NCBI GenBank assembly: GCA_002345205.1
Contig: DDVI01000067.1
Coordinates: 1 to 41,554, forward strand
Length of the DNA: 41,554 bases
Origin: Bdellovibrionaceae bacterium UBA2316
GTDB lineage: Bacteria > Bdellovibrionota > Bdellovibrionia > Bdellovibrionales > Bdellovibrionaceae
Direction of reading: 5' to 3'
Made by a program: the position numbers and the translations under genes. The notes beneath the pieces are model-generated. The model was not told the DNA's origin, did not search any database, and worked only from the letters and a program-made list of their open reading frames with translations. Shown one piece after another: positions 32,462-39,389 of the stretch (the first letter of the stretch is position 1; each line of letters starts with the position of its first letter).

Positions 32462-33252
32462 ACGCTGATATCTGCCTTTATTGTTGGGTGAGACTCGTAA
32501 CCTACAACTTGAATATCTTCAAATTTGAAATCATCGATATTTTTGATTTCTGGATTTAGAATCAATTTTGGTAAAGGCATCGGAGTGCGAGTTAATTGCA
32601 ATTTTGCTTGTTCAACATGATTCAAGTACAAGTGCGCATCGCCAAGTGTGTGAACGAATTCACCTACACCTAACCCGCAAACTTGCGCAACCATGTGAAC
32701 CAATAGAGCATAGCTTGCAATATTAAACGGAACCCCTAAAAAGATGTCAGCGCTACGTTGGTACAATTGGCACGATAGTTTGCCGTTACTTACATAAAAT
32801 TGAAAGAATGCGTGACATGGAGGCAATGCCATTTTGCTGACTTCGCCAGGGTTGAACGCGATCACCAAGTGACGACGGGAATTCGGATCTTTTTTGATCG
32901 ATTCGATGACTTGCTGAAGTTGATCGATCGTTTGGCCATCCGCTGTTTTCCAACGGCGCCATTGTTCACCATACACCGGACCCAAATCGCCATTTTCATC
33001 TGCCCATTCGTCCCAGATAGTTACTTTGTTGTCTCGGAGGTATTTGATATTGGTATCACCTTTAACAAACCATAAAAGTTCGTGAAAGATTGAACGTGTG
33101 TGCAATTTTTTTGTCGTAACCAGAGGAAATCCATCGTCCAGGTTGTAGCGCGCTTGATGACCGAACACACTCAATGTGCCCGTTCCTGTGCGGTCTGATT
33201 TCTTTTCCCCGTGCTCTAAAACATGACTTAAAAGGTCTAGGTATTGCTTCAT
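32458..33252 (-). CDS. thyA: thymidylate synthase
   Basis: The 264-residue enzyme methylates dUMP to dTMP with methylene-THF. C146 in LPPCHAFFQFYV is the nucleophile, at the same number as in E. coli. R-rich SRRHL, the RSADIFLGVPFNIASYALL segment and the late DAHLYLNHVEQ are conserved. The ATG has GGAGG 6 nt upstream. folA follows with a 4-nt overlap. It confirms that this organism uses ThyA rather than the flavin-dependent ThyX, at least at this locus. Confidence 0.98.
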   Translation of the reverse strand: MKQYLDLLSHVLEHGEKKSDRTGTGTLSVFGHQARYNLDDGFPLVTTKKLHTRSIFHELLWFVKGDTNIKYLRDNKVTIWDEWADENGDLGPVYGEQWRRWKTADGQTIDQLQQVIESIKKDPNSRRHLVIAFNPGEVSKMALPPCHAFFQFYVSNGKLSCQLYQRSADIFLGVPFNIASYALLVHMVAQVCGLGVGEFVHTLGDAHLYLNHVEQAKLQLTRTPMPLPKLILNPEIKNIDDFKFEDIQVVGYESHPTIKADISV

Positions 33253-33306
33253 TTCCAGCCTCCTACGCCCAACATATAGAGTCAGAAAGACGATGTAAAT
33301 TTCCAG

Positions 33307-33335
33307 TTGTCTTTAACGCGTTTAAAAATTAATTT
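33307..33335 (+). promoter_or_regulatory. probable promoter of the 46-residue membrane peptide gene
   Basis: TTGTCT (33307-33312) and TAATTT (33330-33335) lie 17 bp apart, about 30 nt upstream of the start at 33365. It is a fair sigma-70 match, on the strand that needs it. Confidence 0.4.
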
Positions 33336-33364
33336 AGAAGAGATTAAATTAGGAGATCGAACAT

Positions 33365-33505
33365 ATGGAAAAACTACCTCCATCAGAAATTAAAGCGAAA
33401 ACCCCAGAACAAACGTTCAAAGAAATGATGCCGTTCGTAATTTATGCGGCAATACCGTTAGCTATAACGATTATATTAGCCCTAACATTCGGCCCCCCTT
33501 ACTAG
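33365..33505 (+). CDS. 46-residue single-TM membrane peptide
   Basis: A short gene with ATG at 33365, AGGAG at 33351-33355 (9 nt spacing) and TAG at 33503-33505. The product starts MEKLPPSEIKAKTPEQTFKE, then has a hydrophobic helix (about 22-42, MPFVIYAAIPLAITIILAL) and ends FGPPY. Such peptides are often small membrane regulators or toxin-like; no function can be claimed. A promoter-like box lies upstream and a terminator downstream, so it is a complete transcription unit. Confidence 0.65.
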   Translation: MEKLPPSEIKAKTPEQTFKEMMPFVIYAAIPLAITIILALTFGPPY

Positions 33506-33609
33506 GCGATCGAGAGGGCTTAAAATGCCCTAACTCTTCGTTCGCGGACGGCTTGCATCTTTGTTGGGCAATTCGAGTAAATTTGGAAATTTTGACGTTT
33601 AAAAAATAA

Positions 33610-33637
33610 AGGCTTCCCTAGGGAAGCCTAATTTTTT
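33610..33637. terminator. bidirectional terminator, 10-bp perfect stem
   Basis: AGGCTTCCCT and AGGGAAGCCT form a perfect inverted repeat (33610-33629). T6 follows on the plus strand (33632-33637), and an A-rich stretch before it gives a T-run on the minus strand. It ends the peptide gene from the left and hpt from the right. Confidence 0.85.
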
Positions 33638-33668
33638 GCACCTTTCGGATTTTAGTGGCCAGTGATGA

Positions 33669-34193
33669 CTATTGGAAGTTTTGGACTTGGCCAATGTAGG
33701 GTAGGTTTCTGTATTGGCCTTCGTAATCTAGGCCGTATCCTACTACGAATTCGTTGCTGATTTTGAAACCAACGTGGTCAAGCTGGCATGGGACTTTTAG
33801 GGCCTCTGGCTTTTCTAAAAGTGTCACTGTTGTTAGGCTCGCTGGCTTACGTGATAAAATTGAGTTTTTTAAATAGTTCATTGTTAAGCCGGTATCTACT
33901 ATGTCTTCTACGAGCAGTACGTGGCGGTTTTCAACGGGTTTGTTTAAATCTAGAGTTACTTTAATTTCGCCCGATGATGATGTTTCGTGGTAGCTGGAAA
34001 CACCGTAAAATTCACAGGCTAAATCAGTATCGATATTGCGAATTAAGTCTGAGTAAAACATGAATGAACCTTTTAGTACGCAGATCGCAACAACATCTTT
34101 GTTTTGAAATTTCTTTGTGAGTTCTTGTCCTAACTCTTTTACACGTTGTTGAATTTTTTCTGCAGTGATAAACGGTTTGATTTGTAAGTCCAT
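33669..34193 (-). CDS. hpt: hypoxanthine phosphoribosyltransferase
   Basis: The 174-residue purine-salvage enzyme makes IMP/GMP from hypoxanthine/guanine and PRPP. It has VVAICVLKGSFMFYSDLIR, the flexible-loop region (GVSSYHETSSSG), the PRPP motif VLLVEDIVDTGLT and the C-terminal FVVGYGLDYEGQYRNLPYIG. Length is normal. It is followed by a strong terminator and preceded, 49 bp away, by the UPRT-like gene in the same direction. Confidence 0.96.
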   Translation of the reverse strand: MDLQIKPFITAEKIQQRVKELGQELTKKFQNKDVVAICVLKGSFMFYSDLIRNIDTDLACEFYGVSSYHETSSSGEIKVTLDLNKPVENRHVLLVEDIVDTGLTMNYLKNSILSRKPASLTTVTLLEKPEALKVPCQLDHVGFKISNEFVVGYGLDYEGQYRNLPYIGQVQNFQ

Positions 34194-34242
34194 GTTCTTT
34201 CCTTCTTAAGCTGATGTGAGCATTCTAGTTAAAATTAAAAAA

Positions 34243-35031
34243 CTAAACAAATGAATTATTCATTACTTCACCAAAACCACCACCGCCAGGAACGATGTAG
34301 TCTTTGGCATTCAAGCCCTTTTCTTCGTTCCAGTGTAATCCGGGTTCGCTGGCTAAAGCTTTTGAACTAGATAAACCGCGATCTAAACGAATCGCCACGA
34401 CGATTACATCTGGATGAGTCGACGTAATCTTTTTTAAGTACTCTGGAGTTACGATTAAATGCATTGCAATAAAACGAACCGGTGTACCTGGGACATTTTG
34501 TTTGTAGTGATTGATTGTCGACATAATCGTATTACCCGTGGCGCCCATTGGGTCCGGGATTAACACAAAGCTGTTTTCCACACCACCACCGATTTTAAAA
34601 CCATCCAGTTCAGTCTTAGTGACCTGGCTATCCGAGTTGATCGCACGTGCGGCAAAAATGTGATCTTGGCGCAAATTTTCTGGCTTTAAAAACAGGTGCA
34701 GTTTTTCATAACAAATATGGGAAGGGTAGGTTCCTGCCCGCGCTAAATTTATGCAAACGGCTTTCGCGTCTGGTTTTACCTGCATCGTATGCAGTAGATT
34801 ATCTGGGTGGTCCTTGTGCATGCGAGTCGCTACCGAAATTTCCTGTATTGGAAAGAAGTTGTTTACGACTTCGGCCAGTAATTGCGAATAAAGATAATCA
34901 ACATAGCGATTGATTTCAGGCTGAAATGTCGTTGGTTGGCAAAGTTTAGCTAAAAGACCTAGAAGATAAGGCTGATCAAAAAAGTGAACGTTTTTTCCGT
35001 AATGGTGTTTCATTACGGGGTCTTTTATCAA
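34243..35031 (-). CDS. upp: uracil phosphoribosyltransferase-like PRTase
   Basis: The 262-residue protein has the PRPP loop VLIPDPMGATGNT (UPRT: DPM.ATG) and the uracil-binding C-terminal GLNAKDYIVPGGGGFG, close to the UPRT motif GxNxxxYIVPG.GD. But it is longer than usual UPRT (about 208) and the last motif has FGEVMNN in place of the common GDRxF-like end, so it may be a divergent paralogue. It likely makes UMP from uracil and PRPP. Next to hpt it forms a base-salvage pair. Confidence 0.8.
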   Translation of the reverse strand: MIKDPVMKHHYGKNVHFFDQPYLLGLLAKLCQPTTFQPEINRYVDYLYSQLLAEVVNNFFPIQEISVATRMHKDHPDNLLHTMQVKPDAKAVCINLARAGTYPSHICYEKLHLFLKPENLRQDHIFAARAINSDSQVTKTELDGFKIGGGVENSFVLIPDPMGATGNTIMSTINHYKQNVPGTPVRFIAMHLIVTPEYLKKITSTHPDVIVVAIRLDRGLSSSKALASEPGLHWNEEKGLNAKDYIVPGGGGFGEVMNNSFV

Positions 35032-35049
35032 AGCTTACGGGCAAGTTCT

Positions 35050-36117
35050 CTATTTATTTTCGATAGTGTAAAAAAATACTGAGAAAGTTTTTCCGCCAAG
35101 GAAGTTTTGGGACTTATAAATCTCAAATGGACTAATAGCCATGAGGTAGTCTTGCTGAGACGCCATCGGAAATTTTGAAAGTATTTCAGCCATATAAAAC
35201 GTCTGCGTGCGTCCTGATTCGATTTCGAATTCGCCGCCGCCTATATAATCGGTATTTTGGAACGTTTTAGCTCCAGAATGCTGACCGCCCACTTGAAAAC
35301 GCTTAGAGATTTTTACGTCCAATTGCAGTCGTCCATTTGGGCTATCTTTAATCGTTAACGTATGGGTAATCCCAATGTCGCCGTCCGCTCCCGCACTTTT
35401 TAATCCCTGAAACCAATCGATTGATTTATTTTTTTCTACCGATTTTGACAATTCAGTATAGACATTAAAATCATCCCGATAGGATAAAACACGAGTCATA
35501 GGCATATTAATCACGCCCTGAGCAAAATCACTATTAGCCATCTGCCCATTCACCCGCGCTTCTTGGTAAAGCATATCGATACCTTTTGAAGACACTTCTG
35601 CGAAATAGATTTTCACATCGTATTTTGCGATTGCCGCAGATTCATCCTTGCCGCCAGCTTCTTTTCTGAAGAGTTGGTTTTCCAAATGTTCCCGAATTTC
35701 ATCGGGTGTTTGGTTTTTAATGTCTTTTGAAGTATCGGCAACGGCCGCCGTGGTGTCTGCCGATTGAGGTGCGACTTCCGAGGCTTGAGCTCCAGCCCCA
35801 CTCGATTCACCTTTTAGTCCGCCCGTGACTTCGATTTCAGGGGAGTCGTCGTTAACATATTGCCTTTGAGAAAGCAGACCGGATTTTTTATAACCCTGTG
35901 CTACGCTATCTTTGTGTGCTCGATTGGTTTTGAAAAAATAGAAGGTCCCCGCGAACAGGGCCACCACCACGATAAAAAATACAGCCGTTGCGTTCTTCAG
36001 AATTTTGCCGACAAACGTGTCAGCTGGTGGCTTATAGCTAGCCATTTCGATTCCGCATTTAGCGCAGAACGGATCTTTGGGTTGTTCAAAATGGCATTTC
36101 GGACATCTCACTAACAT
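35050..36117 (-). CDS. zinc-ribbon single-TM membrane protein
   Basis: Started at the ATG at 36117 the product (355 aa) opens with a zinc ribbon, CPKC (5-8) and CAKC (18-21). A GTG at 36150 is the alternative start; neither has a good ribosome-binding site. One TM segment follows (about 41-62), then a low-complexity Ala/Ser/Glu part (about 85-145) and a periplasmic beta-rich domain (about 160-355). No known family is recognised for the last part. It begins 59 bp from rsmH (divergent). It may sense or scaffold something across the membrane, which is inference. Confidence 0.7.
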   Translation of the reverse strand: MLVRCPKCHFEQPKDPFCAKCGIEMASYKPPADTFVGKILKNATAVFFIVVVALFAGTFYFFKTNRAHKDSVAQGYKKSGLLSQRQYVNDDSPEIEVTGGLKGESSGAGAQASEVAPQSADTTAAVADTSKDIKNQTPDEIREHLENQLFRKEAGGKDESAAIAKYDVKIYFAEVSSKGIDMLYQEARVNGQMANSDFAQGVINMPMTRVLSYRDDFNVYTELSKSVEKNKSIDWFQGLKSAGADGDIGITHTLTIKDSPNGRLQLDVKISKRFQVGGQHSGAKTFQNTDYIGGGEFEIESGRTQTFYMAEILSKFPMASQQDYLMAISPFEIYKSQNFLGGKTFSVFFYTIENK

Positions 36118-36176
36118 ATCTACAGGATAAGAGAATAGCCATTGACGCACAATTAAAAAATTCTTACTTTCGGCCC

Positions 36177-37049
36177 ATGATTCATATACCGGTCCTTTCT
36201 AATGAAATAGTCACTTCTTTTGAGCCTTTTGTAGATCAATCTGAGATCGTTTATTTAGATGGTACCTTTGGACGGGGCGGACATTATAAGCTGCTTTTAG
36301 AAAAAAATCCTAATATGCAAACGATCGCTTTCGATCAGGACCCGGACGCGCATGCCTACGCTAAAGAGCATTTTGGGGATTTGATTCAATCCCAAAAGTT
36401 GAAATTATATCAAGACAACTTCCTTAATTTTGATAAGCATTATCAAGGGGGAATTGATTTCGCATTACTTGATTTGGGCGTAAGTTCCCCGCAGTTAGAT
36501 CGACCGGAACGTGGGTTTAGTTTTTATCACGATGGGCCTTTAGATATGCGTATGAACAATCTTGAGGGTGAAACGGCTGCGGATCTTGTTAATAACATGA
36601 GCGAAAATGACTTGGTTGTTTTATTCAAGACCTTTGGAGAGATTCACAATCCGTTCCGTGTTGTTCGTGCGATAATTGAAGATCGTAAAACAACTCCATT
36701 CACAACGACTAAACAACTATCTGGACTGATTGAACGTGTAGACGGTTGGCGTAAAAAGGGCTTCCATCCTGCGACTCAATACTTCATGGCGTTACGTTTG
36801 AAAGTAAATCGTGAACTTGAAGTGGTGGATCAGGTTCTGCCGAAATTGATGGAAAAATTAAATAAAAATGGTCGATTAGCCGTGATTACATTTCATTCCT
36901 TAGAAGACCGAATTGTTAAAAATCTATTTCGCATTTATCCAGAATTAGGCGAACCACTTCGTCGTAAGGTAACCCACCCAACGCGTGAAGAGGAATTAGC
37001 GAATCCCCGTAGTCGCAGCGCTAAGCTGCGTGTTTTTGTTCGCACCTAG
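36177..37049 (+). CDS. rsmH: 16S rRNA m4C1402 methyltransferase RsmH (MraW)
   Basis: The 290-residue SAM-dependent enzyme methylates C1402 of 16S rRNA. Key parts are YLDGTFGRGGHY (SAM motif), FALLDLGVSSPQLDRPERGFSF, GPLDMRMN and LAVITFHSLEDRIVKN. Length is somewhat under the usual 310. It heads a division/cell-wall (dcw) cluster piece with ftsL and ftsI. The usual preceding mraZ is absent: the adjacent gene is a divergent zinc-ribbon protein. Confidence 0.97.
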   Translation: MIHIPVLSNEIVTSFEPFVDQSEIVYLDGTFGRGGHYKLLLEKNPNMQTIAFDQDPDAHAYAKEHFGDLIQSQKLKLYQDNFLNFDKHYQGGIDFALLDLGVSSPQLDRPERGFSFYHDGPLDMRMNNLEGETAADLVNNMSENDLVVLFKTFGEIHNPFRVVRAIIEDRKTTPFTTTKQLSGLIERVDGWRKKGFHPATQYFMALRLKVNRELEVVDQVLPKLMEKLNKNGRLAVITFHSLEDRIVKNLFRIYPELGEPLRRKVTHPTREEELANPRSRSAKLRVFVRT

Positions 37050-37050
37050 T

Positions 37051-37109
37051 TAAGACTCGACCTACAGATAGTTCGGTCCAGAGGTCCGGGGCCTATCGTC
37101 TTAGTTTTT
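37051..37109 (+). terminator. terminator or attenuator between rsmH and ftsL
   Basis: TAAGAC (37051-37056) and GATAG (37067-37071) pair with CTATC (37093-37097) and GTCTTA (37098-37103), with a bulge on the left and an inner GC-rich part. A T5 run follows (37105-37109). It starts 1 nt after the rsmH stop. Confidence 0.55.
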
Positions 37110-37155
37110 CCCTTTTCCACTACTATACGGTTTAATTAGAGGAAAGAGGTCATGG

Positions 37156-37485
37156 ATGAACTCGGTCTTTTATAAACGCAATCGTAAAGATATTAATCCG
37201 TTTTTAAGCATTATGATTTTGGTAGGTACGTTGTTCCTAATTGCATTTTTGCATATGGAAGAGCGTCGACTGGGATATCAAATTTATTATTTAGCTCAGC
37301 AAAATAAAAAAATTGAAATCGAACGTAAAGTAAAAGAAATCGATTTAGCAAAACTTGCGATTCCGTCTCAGATTATGTCGTTTGCTAAGCACAAATTAAC
37401 TCTACGAAATCCAGAACTAAATCAGATCATCCACTTGGCGTCGCCGACGCCACAGCTTAACGAAAAAGGAAAATCCTTCGATTGA
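37156..37485 (+). CDS. ftsL: FtsL-like divisome protein
   Basis: The 109-residue bitopic protein has a short cytoplasmic start (1-13), one TM segment (about 15-33, PFLSIMILVGTLFLIAFLHM) and a periplasmic coiled coil (about 40-75, Leu/Ile heptads such as YQIYYLAQQNKKIEIERKVK), as expected of FtsL, which links FtsB/FtsQ to FtsI. An AGAGG box lies 5 nt upstream. The call rests on its position between rsmH and ftsI plus the layout; FtsL is poorly conserved. Confidence 0.85.
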   Translation: MNSVFYKRNRKDINPFLSIMILVGTLFLIAFLHMEERRLGYQIYYLAQQNKKIEIERKVKEIDLAKLAIPSQIMSFAKHKLTLRNPELNQIIHLASPTPQLNEKGKSFD

Positions 37486-39386
37486 AAGCTAGAATCATTA
37501 TAATATTTTTATTTTTTTCAACCGTGTGGTTGTTGGTACTATCCCGCGCATTTTACATTCAGGTTTGGCCTAATGAAAAACTCGCGCAACTTCAAGAGCG
37601 AAAGTATCAAACGCGAATTAAATTAAACTCCCAGCGCGGAAGTTTTCTAGATAAAGACAAACGGGAAATTGCGATGTCGCAGATATCGTATTCAATTTAT
37701 GCCGATCCAAAGCTGATCAAGGCACCCAAAGCGACGGCTAAACAATTAAGTAAATTGTTGGGAGTTAGCTATGAATCTATTTATTCACGTATAAAAGATA
37801 AAAATCGTCGCTTTGTTTGGTTGCAGCGATTCATAGATGACAATAAATATGCTCGTGTGAAAGCGGCCGACCTGGCTGGAATTTCATCTGTTCAAGAGTG
37901 GAAGCGCGTTTATCCTTTTGAAAACTTATACAAAGGAATTGTTGGGCTTGTTGGCCAAGAGGGAGTCGGGTTAGAAGGCTTAGAGTTAAGATATGATAGA
38001 CAGATTGCCGGCGATAGCGAGAAAGTAAATGTCAAAAGGGATGCGCGTGGTAGACCCTTAAATATCGATGGTATGATCGTGACCGAAAACCAAATGGGTA
38101 ACGACTTGGTCATGACGATTGATACAGACTTACAATTCTACTTTGAAACTCAATTAAAAGAAACGATGCAGAAATTTGAAGGTGAGGGCGCCATTGGTAT
38201 CGTACTAGATGCCGCAACGTCGGAAATTCGCTCGATGGTTTCATTGGCGAATTCTGGACGCAATGATTTAGTGTTGAAACAAAAAGCGATCACGGATGTA
38301 TTCGAGCCTGGATCAACTCTGAAGCCATTTGTAATGGCGTTAGGCTTGGAAGAAAACTTGATCCAAGCCAACTCAAAAATATTTTGTGAATATGGAAAAA
38401 TGAAAGTGGCCGATCGTTGGATTAAAGAATCTGATCAGCATCACCAGTTCGCCTATTTAAGTCCATCAGAAATTCTGGCGTTTTCTTCGAACATCGGGGT
38501 GGCCAAGGTAGGTTTTCAATTAGGTGCGGATAGGTTGCGACAGGGCTTAGTGAAATTTGGTTTTAGCCAGAAAACAATGGTTGATTTTCCGGGTGAATCA
38601 AAAGGGGTACTTCACGAAACACCTTGGAATTCGCATTTGTTAGCTAATATTTCCTTTGGACAAGGTATCTCGGTAAATGCGCTTCAATTAACTAATTCGT
38701 TTGCGGCCTTAGTAAACGGAGGATTGTTAAATCGGCCAACCTTGGTAAAAGGGCGGCGTAATACGGAAACGTTAGAATATACTGAATTAGAAAAAGCGCC
38801 TGCCACGCGGGTGATATCTAAAAAGACATCGGATTTGCTTAAAGTGATGCTTTCGTCGGTTACTCACGAAGGCGGAACCGGAGTGAATGCTAAAGTGCCT
38901 GGTTTCTTAATTGGCGGCAAAACAGGAACGGCACAGAAAGCGAGTCAGAAATTTCGTGGTTATGAGCCGAACGCTTATCTTTCTAGTTTTATCGGATTTA
39001 TCCCCGTACATGAACCTCGATATGTCATTTACGTGATGGTCGATACGCCAAAGAAATCATTCTATGGTTCCCAGGTGGCGGCTCCGGTGTTTGCAAAAGT
39101 CGCGTCCTTCTTGGCGCGTAAAGATGGAATGGTTCCAAATTTAATTTCGGATAAAAATTTAATTGCGGGATTTGATAAGAGTCGGACTTCAAAAGTAAAA
39201 CCAAAAAATGATTCGGGCGATGTAGCGACCGAAACTAAAACATTGTCTTTAAGAGATGTTTTAAAATCGCCTCACGCAACCGACGAGCTTGAATTCTACG
39301 GTAAAGGTTCAAAGGTTGAACTAATGGAATCTGAAGATGCTGAAACAGGAACTAAAAAAGTAAAAGTATTTTTAAAATCCAACTAG
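37482..39386 (+). CDS. ftsI: FtsI/PBP3 septal transpeptidase
   Basis: The 634-residue class B penicillin-binding protein cross-links septal peptidoglycan. It starts at a TTG overlapping the ftsL stop (ATTGA). An N-terminal TM (about 5-27), a dimerisation domain (about 50-210), then the transpeptidase: S278-T-L-K281, S335-S-N337 and K480-T-G482. The C-terminal 75 residues (after about 560) include a degenerate PASTA-like piece (SLRDVLK ... GKGSKVEL). The gene ends the dcw fragment here; murE does not follow. Only 3 bp separate its stop from the convergent kinase gene. Confidence 0.96.
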   Translation: MKARIIIIFLFFSTVWLLVLSRAFYIQVWPNEKLAQLQERKYQTRIKLNSQRGSFLDKDKREIAMSQISYSIYADPKLIKAPKATAKQLSKLLGVSYESIYSRIKDKNRRFVWLQRFIDDNKYARVKAADLAGISSVQEWKRVYPFENLYKGIVGLVGQEGVGLEGLELRYDRQIAGDSEKVNVKRDARGRPLNIDGMIVTENQMGNDLVMTIDTDLQFYFETQLKETMQKFEGEGAIGIVLDAATSEIRSMVSLANSGRNDLVLKQKAITDVFEPGSTLKPFVMALGLEENLIQANSKIFCEYGKMKVADRWIKESDQHHQFAYLSPSEILAFSSNIGVAKVGFQLGADRLRQGLVKFGFSQKTMVDFPGESKGVLHETPWNSHLLANISFGQGISVNALQLTNSFAALVNGGLLNRPTLVKGRRNTETLEYTELEKAPATRVISKKTSDLLKVMLSSVTHEGGTGVNAKVPGFLIGGKTGTAQKASQKFRGYEPNAYLSSFIGFIPVHEPRYVIYVMVDTPKKSFYGSQVAAPVFAKVASFLARKDGMVPNLISDKNLIAGFDKSRTSKVKPKNDSGDVATETKTLSLRDVLKSPHATDELEFYGKGSKVELMESEDAETGTKKVKVFLKSN

Positions 39387-39389
39387 GGA

